Under the pieces are notes generated by a model. The model did no database searches, had not been told where the DNA came from, and saw only the letters and a program-made list of their open reading frames with translations. This document shows positions 15,667 through 23,787 of a stretch of DNA of 64,000 nucleotides, in pieces; position 1 is the stretch's first letter; each line of letters opens with the position of its first letter. Both the position numbers and the translations under genes were made by a program. The stretch comes from Allofournierella_A excrementavium (lineage in GTDB: Bacteria > Bacillota > Clostridia > Oscillospirales > Ruminococcaceae), in NCBI GenBank assembly GCA_019120375.1, contig DWVE01000013.1, positions 1-64,000 on the forward strand, in the 5' to 3' direction.

Positions 15667-17271
15667 TCAGGTCTGGCCCGCCCGGTACTTGGAGGGGGTC
15701 ACGCCGAAGTGGCGCTTGAACACATAGCTGAAATAGTTGGGGTCGGCGTAGCCGGTGCGCTGGGCGATGAGGTAGGTCTTTTCCTCGGTGTCGCGCAGCA
15801 GGCGCGCGGCTTCGTTCATCCGCTGCTCGGTGACGCAGGCGGTGAAGCTCTGGCCGGTCTCCCGTTTGAACAGGGTGGAAAAATAGGTGGGCGAAAGGTG
15901 CAGGTGCTCGCACACCGCCTCCACCCCCAGGTCGCTGTCGGCAAAGTGGGCGGCGATGTAGGCCTTGGCCTCGTCCACCGTGCGGCCGGCGCTGTCGGTG
16001 CGGCGGCGGCCCAGCAGTTCCCGCAGGCGGCGGCAGCGCTCGGTGAGCCACTCCCCCAGCCGGTCCAGGCTGGCGAACTGGGCCGCGGGCACCGCGCCCG
16101 CGAAGTCCGGCCCGAACACGTCCTCCACCTCCACGCCGCCCGACCGGGCAAGGCGCACAAGGCAGGTGACGATCTCCAGCACATACAGCTGGCACTGGGC
16201 GGGCGGCAGGCGGCTGGCCCGCACCCGGTCCAGAAGGGCGTGGAGGGTCGCGTCCAGCTGCTCTTCGGTGCCCAGCTTCACCGCCGTGGCCAGGGCCCGC
16301 TGGTCCTCGTCGTCCAGCGAGAGGCGCAGGCTGGCGTCCGGCTCCAGGTCTCCGATGTAGAGCACCCGGCCCCCGCCCATCAGCAGGCGGTAGTCCAGGG
16401 CCGCGATGGCCCCTTCCATGGACTGGCGCACCTGCCCCGCCGCGGCGCACAGCTGGCCCAGGCCCACCGTGAGGCCGAGCCCCAGGCAGCTGGGGGCCAA
16501 AGCGCACAGCCGCTCCAGCTCCGCCATCAGCGGATAGAGCTGGTCCGCGTTTTCAAGCCCCGCCAGCAGGGCCACCGCGTCGTTGTAGAGCAGGGTGCGC
16601 AGCCAGCAGCCGGGCAGCTCGAAGTGCTCCTCCACAAAGGAGCGCACCGACAAAAGCAGCAGCTCGTCCCGCTCGGCGCTCTGGCCCGCCGCCGGCAGGT
16701 CCATCTGCACCATCGCCGCGGCCCAGGGGCCGGCGGGCAGTTCCAGTTCGTAGCGGGCGGCCCGCTCGCTCAGCTGGTCCGGGGGGATGCGCCCGTCCAG
16801 CAGGCGGGCGAAGAACAGCTCCCGCAGCACCGGCAGGCTCTCCTCGTAGCGGCGGCGCAAAGTCTCCATGTCCCGCCGCTGCTGGCGCTGGGCCTCCAGC
16901 TGGGTGCGCAGGCCCGCCAGCACTTCCTCCAGTTCCCGGGCGTTCACCGGCTTCATGATGTATTCCGAAACGCCCATGCTCACCGCCTGACGGGCGTATT
17001 CAAAGTCGTCAAAGCCGGAAAACACCACGAGTTTGGCCGCGGGCAGCTCCCGCCGCAGCCGGCGGCAGAGCTCCAGCCCGTCCATGAAGGGCATCTTGAT
17101 GTCGGTGAGCACCACGTCCGGGCGGATCTGCTCCGCCAGTTCCAGCGCCTCGGCGCCGTTTTCCGCCTCGCCCGCCAGAACGAACCCCTGCGCCGCCCAG
17201 TCGATCTTGCGGCTGATGCCCTGGCGGATCTCCGCCTCGTCGTCTGCCAAAAGGACCCGATACTGTTCCAT
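15667..17271 (-). CDS. YesN-like response regulator with AraC DNA-binding domain
   Basis: The 534-residue protein begins with a receiver domain (VLLADDEAEIRQG; phospho-acceptor D57 in LTDIKMPFMDG; FSGFDDFEYARQA). A long middle region follows. It ends with two AraC-type helix-turn-helix units (VCEHLHLSPTYFSTLFKRET and IAQRTGYADPNYFSYVFKRH, each starting in the last 100 residues). This is the standard layout of regulators paired with YesM kinases. It is first in its operon, with its own promoter right behind the mgl terminator. The likely target is the mglB promoter, where three direct repeats are seen (21320-21359). It probably activates the importer on sugar binding. Confidence 0.9.
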   Translation of the reverse strand: MEQYRVLLADDEAEIRQGISRKIDWAAQGFVLAGEAENGAEALELAEQIRPDVVLTDIKMPFMDGLELCRRLRRELPAAKLVVFSGFDDFEYARQAVSMGVSEYIMKPVNARELEEVLAGLRTQLEAQRQQRRDMETLRRRYEESLPVLRELFFARLLDGRIPPDQLSERAARYELELPAGPWAAAMVQMDLPAAGQSAERDELLLLSVRSFVEEHFELPGCWLRTLLYNDAVALLAGLENADQLYPLMAELERLCALAPSCLGLGLTVGLGQLCAAAGQVRQSMEGAIAALDYRLLMGGGRVLYIGDLEPDASLRLSLDDEDQRALATAVKLGTEEQLDATLHALLDRVRASRLPPAQCQLYVLEIVTCLVRLARSGGVEVEDVFGPDFAGAVPAAQFASLDRLGEWLTERCRRLRELLGRRRTDSAGRTVDEAKAYIAAHFADSDLGVEAVCEHLHLSPTYFSTLFKRETGQSFTACVTEQRMNEAARLLRDTEEKTYLIAQRTGYADPNYFSYVFKRHFGVTPSKYRAGQT

Positions 17272-17294
17272 CCTGCGCCCTCCCTTTCGCTCTC

Positions 17295-17323
17295 AGTATA
17301 CCATACCCGCCGTGCCTTGAAAA
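17295..17323 (-). promoter_or_regulatory. Promoter of the regulator-kinase operon
   Basis: On the minus strand: -35 TTTTCA (17318-17323), 17-bp spacer, -10 TATACT (17295-17300). It begins 5 bases after the mgl terminator. Confidence 0.6.
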
Positions 17324-17327
17324 CCGC

Positions 17328-17355
17328 AAAAAGGGCGCCCTTTGCAGGGCGCCCT
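17328..17355 (-). terminator. Terminator of the mglBAC operon
   Basis: GGGCGCCCT (17333-17341) pairs with AGGGCGCCC (17346-17354). On the minus strand it is followed by TTTTTG. Confidence 0.85.
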
Positions 17356-17373
17356 CGGCGTTTTGGAAAAGGC

Positions 17374-18438
17374 TTATTTCTTGACCAGATACTTGCGCAT
17401 ATCCAGCGCGCAGGCGAACAGGATGATGCCGCCCTTGATGGCGTACTGGAGGTTCTGGTCCATGCCCACCAGGGGCAGGGCCACGAAGATGAGGCGCAGC
17501 ATGATAACGCCGATGATGATGCCGCTGACCTTGCCGATGCCGCCCACGAAGGACACGCCGCCGATGACGCAGGCGGCGATGGCGTCCAGCTCGTAGTTCA
17601 CACCGGTGTTGGCGGTGTTGGAGGCCACGCGGGCGGACTCAACGAAGCCGGCCCAGCCGTACATCGCGCCCGCCAGGGCGAACACCATGATGGTGGTCAT
17701 GAACACGTTGACGCCGGAAACGCGGGCGGCCTCTTCGTTGGCGCCCAGGGCGAACATGTTCTTGCCGAAGGTGGTCTTGTTCCAGATGAACCACATCAGA
17801 ACGCTCAGCAGGATGGCGTAGATGACGTAGTTGGGGATCTGGATGGCGCCGCCGGCAAAGTTCAGAAGGGGCGGGTTGCCCACCACAAAGTTGCGGTAGC
17901 CCTCGTCCAGGCCGGAGATGGCCATGCCGTTGTTGTTGCCCATCTTGACGTAGAGCAGCAGCATGGTGTAGAGGATGAGCTGGGTGGCCAGGGTCACGAT
18001 GAAGGGATGCAGCTTGAACTTGGCCACGAAGAAGCCGTTGAAGGCGCCGATGGCAGCGCCGATGGCCACCACGATCAGGATGACCAGGGGCACGGGCAGG
18101 GTGCCGATGGCGGGCCACATCTTGTTGGGGGCGTCCGCCGCCTGCAGGAGGCTGGCGGCCACGCAGGCGGTGATGCCCACGGCGCGGCCGGCGGACAGGT
18201 CGGTGCCGGTGAGCACGATGCAGCCGGCGATGCCCAGGGCCACCGGCAGGTAGGCGGCGGTCAGGCTCAGCAGGTTGACCAGGGAGCGGGGGGCCAGGAA
18301 GGACGGTTCGGTCACCGCCACATACACCGCCACCGCCAGCATGATGATGATGAGGGCGTTGTTCAGCAGCGCGTTGCCGATCTTTTTCGCGTCCAGACCC
18401 TTCACCTTTTCGGCGAGGGCGGTGGAATTGTTGTTCAT
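17374..18438 (-). CDS. mglC: Galactose/methyl-galactoside ABC importer, permease
   Basis: The 354-residue membrane protein has about ten hydrophobic segments. It carries the BPD_transp_2 family features of sugar importers: VALGIAGCIVLTGTDLSAGRAVG early on, GRNMF-type 'TTFGKNMFALGANEEAARVSG' around residue 235, and AIAACVIGGVSFVGG near the end. Length matches MglC/RbsC. It is the last gene of mglB-mglA-mglC, 18 bases after mglA, and a terminator lies directly downstream. With MglA it moves galactose-type sugars delivered by MglB. Confidence 0.92.
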   Translation of the reverse strand: MNNNSTALAEKVKGLDAKKIGNALLNNALIIIMLAVAVYVAVTEPSFLAPRSLVNLLSLTAAYLPVALGIAGCIVLTGTDLSAGRAVGITACVAASLLQAADAPNKMWPAIGTLPVPLVILIVVAIGAAIGAFNGFFVAKFKLHPFIVTLATQLILYTMLLLYVKMGNNNGMAISGLDEGYRNFVVGNPPLLNFAGGAIQIPNYVIYAILLSVLMWFIWNKTTFGKNMFALGANEEAARVSGVNVFMTTIMVFALAGAMYGWAGFVESARVASNTANTGVNYELDAIAACVIGGVSFVGGIGKVSGIIIGVIMLRLIFVALPLVGMDQNLQYAIKGGIILFACALDMRKYLVKK

Positions 18439-18456
18439 CAGTCGATTCCTCCTCGT

Positions 18457-19956
18457 TTACACATACTTTGCCGCCAGCGTGAGGATCTCCTCCTGGCTGG
18501 TGTTTGCCGCGTCCACCTCGCCGGCCACCTGGCCGCCGGACATGACCAGGATGCGGTCACACACGCCCAGCAGCTCGGGCATCTCGGAGGAGACCATGAT
18601 GACGCCCTTGCCCTCTTTGGCAAGGTCGATGATGAGCTGGTAAATTTCGTACTTCGCGCCCACGTCGATGCCGCGGGTGGGCTCGTCCAGCAGGAGGATC
18701 TCCGGCTTGGTGAGCAGCCAGCGGCCGATGATGACCTTCTGCTGGTTGCCGCCGGAGAGCGACCGGATCTGGGTGCGCTGGCTGGGGGTCTTGATGTGCA
18801 TGGCCTGGATGGACCAGTCGGTGTCGTCGCGCATCTTCTTGTCGCTCAGGCAGATACCGCCCAGCAGATAGTCCTTCAGGCTGGAGATAACGGTGTTCTC
18901 CTTGATGTCGCGGATGCCGAAGATGCCGGTGGCCCGGCGCTCCTCGGTGAGCAGGGCGAAGCCGTTCTTGATGCTCTCGCCCGGGGTGCGGTTGCGGATC
19001 TCCTTGCCGTGGAGGGTGATGGTGCCCCCCTGGCGGGTCATGGCGCCGAAGAGGTTCTCCAGCACCTCGGTGCGGCCGGAGCCGTCCAGGCCCGCGATGC
19101 CCAGGATTTCACCCTTGCGCAGCTGGAAGGTGGCGTCCTTCAGGCGGGTGTATTTGCCCGCGATGTGCTGCACGTCCAGGATGACCTCGCCGGGGGTGTT
19201 CTCCTTGGGCGGGAAGCGGTTGGTGAGCTCGCGGCCCACCATCAGGCGGATGATCTCGTCCATCGTCAGCTCTTTGGCCGGGCGGGTGGCCACCCAGGTG
19301 CCGTCGCGCATGATGGTCACCTCGTCGCTGATGCGCAGGATCTCCTCCATCTTGTGGCTTATGTAGATGATGCCGCAGCCCTTGTCCCGCAGCATGTTGA
19401 TGATGCGGAACAGGTGTTCCACCTCGGTCTCGGTGAGGGACGAGGTGGGCTCGTCGAAGACGATGATCTTGGAATCGTAAGAGACCGCCTTGGCGATCTC
19501 CACCATCTGCCGCTGGCTCACGGGCAGGGTGGACATGATGGCCTTGGGGTTCACGTTCACTTCCAGCGTGTCGAAAATCTCCTTGGTGCGCTTGGCCATC
19601 AGGCCCTCGCTCACCATGATGCCCGCCACCTTGGGGTAGCGGCCAAGCCAGAGGTTATCCTGCACGCTGCGGGTCAGGGCCTGGTTCAGCTCCTGATGCA
19701 CCATGGCCACGCCGTTTTCCAGCGCCTCCTTGGAGCTGCGGAAGTTGACCTCCTTGCCGTCCAGCTTGATGGTGCCCGCGTCCTTGTGGTAGATGCCGAA
19801 CAGGCACTTCATCAGGGTGGACTTGCCCGCGCCGTTCTCGCCCATCAAAGCGTGCACGGTGCCCGGCCGCACGGTGAGGTTGACGTTGTCCAGCGCCTTC
19901 ACGCCGGGGAACTCTTTGCAGATGCCGCGCATCTCCAGCAGTGCCGGCTGCTCCAT
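18457..19956 (-). CDS. mglA: Galactose/methyl-galactoside ABC importer, ATP-binding protein
   Basis: The 499-residue protein has two fused ABC domains, as in MglA/RbsA. Domain 1 has Walker A GENGAGKS and Walker B IIVFDEPTSSL. Domain 2 has the usual degenerate Walker A (GLDGSGRT) with signature LSGGNQQKV and Walker B ILLLDEPTRGIDVG. Asymmetric active sites of this kind are normal for carbohydrate uptake type-2 ATPases. It works in the cytoplasm with MglC and MglB. It is separated from mglB by ~126 bases containing a 16-bp stem-loop that probably sets the ratio of the binding protein to the rest. Confidence 0.95.
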   Translation of the reverse strand: MEQPALLEMRGICKEFPGVKALDNVNLTVRPGTVHALMGENGAGKSTLMKCLFGIYHKDAGTIKLDGKEVNFRSSKEALENGVAMVHQELNQALTRSVQDNLWLGRYPKVAGIMVSEGLMAKRTKEIFDTLEVNVNPKAIMSTLPVSQRQMVEIAKAVSYDSKIIVFDEPTSSLTETEVEHLFRIINMLRDKGCGIIYISHKMEEILRISDEVTIMRDGTWVATRPAKELTMDEIIRLMVGRELTNRFPPKENTPGEVILDVQHIAGKYTRLKDATFQLRKGEILGIAGLDGSGRTEVLENLFGAMTRQGGTITLHGKEIRNRTPGESIKNGFALLTEERRATGIFGIRDIKENTVISSLKDYLLGGICLSDKKMRDDTDWSIQAMHIKTPSQRTQIRSLSGGNQQKVIIGRWLLTKPEILLLDEPTRGIDVGAKYEIYQLIIDLAKEGKGVIMVSSEMPELLGVCDRILVMSGGQVAGEVDAANTSQEEILTLAAKYV

Positions 19957-20019
19957 ATTCTTCCTCCTCTCTTCGCGGGAAGGCCCGCCCTTCGCAAAAG
20001 GGGCGGTTATCCCACGTCA

Positions 20020-20055
20020 GGCCGGGCGGGGCTGCCAGTGCAGCCCCGCCCGGCC
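20020..20055 (-). other. Intercistronic stem-loop between mglB and mglA
   Basis: Perfect 16-bp stem GGCCGGGCGGGGCTGC (20020-20035) / GCAGCCCCGCCCGGCC (20040-20055) with loop CAGT. No T run follows, so it is more likely an mRNA-stabilising or partial-termination hairpin that raises mglB message over mglA/mglC. Confidence 0.7.
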
Positions 20056-20082
20056 ATGGGTCAATTCAGCGGATGGAGTTGA

Positions 20083-21222
20083 TCAGTCCTCGCTGGTAGC
20101 GTCGTACATCGCGTAGGGAACGCGGATCTTGGCCACGCCCTCGTCCACGACGAACTGATCGGTGTTGGCCATCAGCTCAGCGCCATCCTGGACATTCTTG
20201 ACCAGGGTGTTGATGGTGGAAGCCATGCCCACGGCGTCCTGCTTGATGGAACCGGCCATGTTGCCGGCCTTGATCAGCGCCTTGGCGCTGTCGGTGGCGT
20301 CAACGCCGAACACGGGGATGATGGTGGTGCCTTCGCCGTTGTTGTAGCCCACGTTCTGCAGAGCGGAGATGGCGCCCTCGGCCATGCCGTCGTTGTTGCA
20401 GATGATCAGCTCGACCATGTTGCCGTTGTCCTCATTGTAGGAGCCCAGCAGAGCGACCATGTAGTCGTTGGCGGCCTTGGCGGACCACTTGCCCTCGGTG
20501 TCGACCAGGTACTTGGTGGAAGCGCTGGCGTCGTAGTAGCTCAGTTCGGGCTTGCCGGCCTCGGTGAGCAGCTTGTTGGCGTCCTCAACGGCGTACTGGG
20601 TGCGGGCCTCGGCCTCGGCGTTGCCCTCCTGGCCCTTGAACATGACGTAGGAGATCTGGCCGTCGCCGTTCAGGTCAACGGTGTCGTAGTTGGCCAGCAG
20701 GTAGTTGCCGATCATCTCGCCCTGCATATGGCCGGCGTCGGGGGCGTTGGTGCCCACGAAGGCGCACTTGTCATAGCTGTTGATGACTTCGTTGTCGGCC
20801 ACTTCGCGGTTGAAGAAGATCACGGGGATGCCGGCGGTCTGGGCGGCATTCACGATGTCCTGCGCGGGGGCGCTGGTGGCGGTCTCAACGATGTTGACGA
20901 TCAGCAGGTCGGAACCGGCGGTGATGGCGGTGTTGACCTGGTCGGTCTGGGTGGGCTGGCTGCCGGCGGCGTCCCAGTTGTTGGGCTCGATGCCCATGGC
21001 CTTCAGCTGCTCGTCCATGGCGGCGCGCACGGTGGAGATGTACACGTCGGAGAAGTCGTAGTAGAACACGTCCACGCGCATGTCGGAGGTGGCGGCAGCG
21101 CCGCCCTCAGAGGTGGCCCCGGAAGCGGGGGTGGAAGCAGGGGTGGAAGCGGGGGTGCCGCCGCAAGCCGCCAGGCTCAGGGCCAGCACAGCGCTCAGTG
21201 CAAGTGCAAGAAGCTTTTTCAT
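20083..21222 (-). CDS. mglB: Galactose/methyl-galactoside-binding lipoprotein
   Basis: The 379-residue protein has a signal peptide with lipobox LSLAACG, an Ala/Ser/Thr-rich spacer, then the sugar-binding domain. MRVDVFYYDFSDVYISTVRAAMDEQL opens the fold after residue 50; DLLIVNIVETA, VIFFNREV, the calcium loop DLNGDG and ICNNDGMAEGAISALQ follow. This is the MglB set, including the metal-binding loop of galactose-binding proteins. The start was placed at ATG 21222 with GGAGG upstream; the longer frame would cross the promoter. It captures galactose or glucose-type sugars outside the membrane. It is first in its operon, downstream of A-tract direct repeats likely bound by the YesN-like regulator. 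Confidence 0.93.
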   Translation of the reverse strand: MKKLLALALSAVLALSLAACGGTPASTPASTPASGATSEGGAAATSDMRVDVFYYDFSDVYISTVRAAMDEQLKAMGIEPNNWDAAGSQPTQTDQVNTAITAGSDLLIVNIVETATSAPAQDIVNAAQTAGIPVIFFNREVADNEVINSYDKCAFVGTNAPDAGHMQGEMIGNYLLANYDTVDLNGDGQISYVMFKGQEGNAEAEARTQYAVEDANKLLTEAGKPELSYYDASASTKYLVDTEGKWSAKAANDYMVALLGSYNEDNGNMVELIICNNDGMAEGAISALQNVGYNNGEGTTIIPVFGVDATDSAKALIKAGNMAGSIKQDAVGMASTINTLVKNVQDGAELMANTDQFVVDEGVAKIRVPYAMYDATSED

Positions 21223-21299
21223 GGTTTGTCCTCCTTGATTTTTTGGGCGTGGCCTTTGCGCCTTCGCGCCGAAAGGCCGTTTCGCCCGGTGACAAGACC

Positions 21300-21363
21300 A
21301 TTTTACCTGCCGGAAAGGGAAAAAACGATAGAAAAAACTACGCACTTGTATTAAAAAACTATG
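21300..21363 (-). promoter_or_regulatory. mglB promoter with three direct repeats
   Basis: The minus-strand -10 is TAAAAT (21300-21305) with no good -35. Upstream, AAAAAAC occurs three times (21320-21326, 21332-21338, 21353-21359), at spacings of 12 and 21 bases and each in an AAAAAACKA-like context. Helically phased direct half-sites beside a poor -35 fit an AraC-type activator. Confidence 0.5.
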
Positions 21364-21387
21364 GCCTGTGCAAAAATTGATCCATGC

Positions 21388-21417
21388 TTGCGCAGGCCGG
21401 CCCCCGCGTTATATAAT
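21388..21417 (+). promoter_or_regulatory. Promoter of the DUF1538-PII operon
   Basis: -35 TTGCGC (21388-21393), 18-bp spacer, -10 TATAAT (21412-21417). Confidence 0.65.
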
Positions 21418-21535
21418 GGATATGTCTTGTATATCCCGCGAGGGCGCCTTCGGGCCCGGCCCTCCCGCCGCCGCCGGTTTGACGCACCCCTTTGCCGGCG
21501 CGGCGCGTCCACCCGCGTCAAAGGAGGCGATGCCC

Positions 21536-23068
21536 TTGAACAAACAACTCAAGCTGAAGATCCACGAATCCCTGGCCGCCGTGCTGCCCGTCAGCCTCAT
21601 CGTGCTGGCGCTGTGCGCCTTTGTGGTGCCGGTGGACCTTTCCACCCTGTGCCTGTTCCTGGCAGGGGCGGCCCTGCTCATCCTGGGCATGGGGTTTTTT
21701 ACCCTGGGGGCGGACATGGCCATGATGCCCATCGGCGAGCTGGTGGGCACCCACCTCACCCGCACCCGCAAACTGTGGCTCATCCTGGCGGGCTGTTTTC
21801 TCATCGGCGTGCTGGTGACGGTGGCGGAGCCGGACCTGGCGGTGCTGGCCAGACAGACCCCCGCCGTTCCCGACCGGGTGCTGATCTTGACGGTGGCCGC
21901 CGGGGTGGGGCTGTTCCTGGTGCTGAGCTTCCTGCGCATTTTGCTGGGCTGGAGCCTGCCGGTGATGCTCATCGTCTTTTATCTTCTGGTGTTCATCCTC
22001 ACCCGCTTCGTGCCGTCGGCTTTTCTGGCCGTGGCCTTCGACTCCGGCGGGGTGACCACCGGGCCCATCACGGTGCCCTTCATCATGGCGCTGGGCCTGG
22101 GCCTCACCGCCGTGCGAAGCGACAAAAACGCCGAGGGCGACAGCTTCGGCCTTGTTGCGCTGTGCAGCATCGGGCCGGTGCTGTCGGTGCTCATCCTGGG
22201 CATGATCTACCGCTCGGGCGACGCGAGCTACACGCCCCTGTCGGTGTCTGCGATCGAGGACACCCGGGCCCTGCTGGCGGCCTTCGGAGCGGCGGCGCCG
22301 GTATACGCCAAAGAGGTGGCCCTGGCCCTGGGGCCCATCCTGGCGTTCTTCCTGGTGTTTCAGGTGCTGTTCTTCCGGCTGCGCCGCCGGGCGCTGGCCA
22401 AGATCCTGGTGGGCATCCTCTACACCTTCCTGGGCCTCACCCTCTTCCTTACCGGGGTGAACGTGGGCTTCATGCCCGCGGGCAACGAGCTGGGCCGCCG
22501 GCTGGCGGGCCTGCCCCTGCGCTGGCTCATCGTGCCGGTGGGCATGCTCATCGGCTACTTCCTGGTCAAGGCCGAGCCCGCCGTGCTGGTTCTGAACAAG
22601 CAGGTGGAGGAGATCACCGGCGGCGCCATTTCCCAGAAGGTGATGATGGCGGGCCTGTCCATCGGCATGGCGGCCTCGGTGGGGCTGTCGATGGTGCGGG
22701 TGCTCACCGGCGCGCCCCTTTTGTGGTTTTTGCTTCCGGGCTACGCCCTGGCGCTGGCTTTGAGCTTTTTCGTGCCCCGCATCTTCACCGCGGTGGCCTT
22801 TGACTCCGGCGGGGTGGCCTCCGGCCCCATGACCGCCACCTTCCTTCTTCCCTTTGCCATGGGGGCCTGCGAGGCGGTGGGGGGCGACATTCTCACCGAC
22901 GCCTTCGGGGTGGTGGCCATGGTGGCCATGATACCCCTCATCACCATTCAGATCATCGGGCTGGTGTATCAGTTCAAGACCCGGCACGCCGCCGGCGAGA
23001 GCGCCCCGGCGCAGGAGGCGGACGACGTGCTGGAACTGGACGCGGGCCCCGAGGAGGATGTGCAATGA
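21536..23068 (+). CDS. DUF1538 domain membrane protein (two repeats)
   Basis: The ~510-residue protein has about 12-14 hydrophobic segments in two homologous halves. Each half carries the DUF1538 hallmark AVAFDSGGV (followed by TTGPITVPF in the first half and ASGPMTATF in the second). The function of the family is not established; it is thought to be a transporter and is often next to PII-like genes, as here. TTG at 21536 is preferred because AGGAGG sits 8 bases before it, while the ATG at 21530 is only 2 bases from that site; the ATG remains possible. It overlaps the PII-like gene by 4 bases, so the pair are translated together and probably interact. Confidence 0.85.
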   Translation: MNKQLKLKIHESLAAVLPVSLIVLALCAFVVPVDLSTLCLFLAGAALLILGMGFFTLGADMAMMPIGELVGTHLTRTRKLWLILAGCFLIGVLVTVAEPDLAVLARQTPAVPDRVLILTVAAGVGLFLVLSFLRILLGWSLPVMLIVFYLLVFILTRFVPSAFLAVAFDSGGVTTGPITVPFIMALGLGLTAVRSDKNAEGDSFGLVALCSIGPVLSVLILGMIYRSGDASYTPLSVSAIEDTRALLAAFGAAAPVYAKEVALALGPILAFFLVFQVLFFRLRRRALAKILVGILYTFLGLTLFLTGVNVGFMPAGNELGRRLAGLPLRWLIVPVGMLIGYFLVKAEPAVLVLNKQVEEITGGAISQKVMMAGLSIGMAASVGLSMVRVLTGAPLLWFLLPGYALALALSFFVPRIFTAVAFDSGGVASGPMTATFLLPFAMGACEAVGGDILTDAFGVVAMVAMIPLITIQIIGLVYQFKTRHAAGESAPAQEADDVLELDAGPEEDVQ

Positions 23069-23787
23069 ACCAAGCGCCTTCATCCATATGCTGCCTGTTT
23101 GCCGTGGTGGACCGGGGCAAGGGCGAGGCGGTGTCCGCCGAGCTGCGCCGCCGCCGCATCCTGACCCAGCTCGTGCTGCTGGGCCACGGCACCGCCAGTG
23201 CGGAAGTGATGGACCTGCTGGGCCTGGACGAGCCGGAAAAGGACGTGGTGCTGGCGCTTTTGCCGGGGGACGCCGGCGAAGTGCTGGCGGCGCTGACCGA
23301 CCGGCTGGAGCTCTACCGCCCGGGGCGGGGCATCGCCTTCACCATCGGCCTTTGCAGCATCAGCGCGCTGGCCCACCAGCGCATCGCCGCCGCAGCGGCG
23401 GCCGAAACACCATCCCAAAAGGAGGAGCGACCCATGCGCAGCCAGCATGAACTCATCGTGGTCATCGCCGAGCACGGCTTTGCCGCCGACGTGATGGACG
23501 CCGCCCGCGCGGCGGGGGCCCGGGGCGGCACGGTGGTGCGCGGCCGGAGCCTTGCCGCCGAGGAAGCCCAGAAATTCCTGCACATCACCATCCAGCCGGA
23601 AAAGGACGTGGTGCTCATCCTGGTGCCCGCCGCGGGGCGGCAGCCGGTGATGAAGGCCATCTGCGCCGAGGGCGCGGGCATCGGCCACGCCCTGGCCTTT
23701 TCGCTGCCGGTGAGCGATGTGACCGGTCTGTCGCTGGCGCCCTTCGGCGCGGCGGAACAAAAGGAGAAAGAACATGAAGAGCAGTGA
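23065..23787 (+). CDS. Tandem PII-like (GlnB-type) regulatory protein
   Basis: The 240-residue protein has two PII-like ferredoxin-fold domains, about residues 1-105 and 128-225. Each contains the parallel stretch EKDVVLALLPG or EKDVVLILVPA. The second begins MRSQHELIVVIAEHGFAADVMDAAR. PII proteins trimerise and gate transporters in response to 2-oxoglutarate or nucleotides. This one follows a DUF1538 membrane protein with ATGA overlap, so it likely gates that protein. Just before codon 124, AAAAGGAGGAGCGACCC precedes an in-frame ATG at 23434, so domain 2 may also be made alone. The end overlaps the hydrolase gene by 14 bases. Confidence 0.75.
   Translation: MNQAPSSICCLFAVVDRGKGEAVSAELRRRRILTQLVLLGHGTASAEVMDLLGLDEPEKDVVLALLPGDAGEVLAALTDRLELYRPGRGIAFTIGLCSISALAHQRIAAAAAAETPSQKEERPMRSQHELIVVIAEHGFAADVMDAARAAGARGGTVVRGRSLAAEEAQKFLHITIQPEKDVVLILVPAAGRQPVMKAICAEGAGIGHALAFSLPVSDVTGLSLAPFGAAEQKEKEHEEQ

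Noticed and set aside
15709..20082. 1457-codon plus-strand open frame opposite the regulator and mgl genes
   Set aside because: An antisense shadow of conserved mglA, mglC and the YesN-like gene; no signals of its own.
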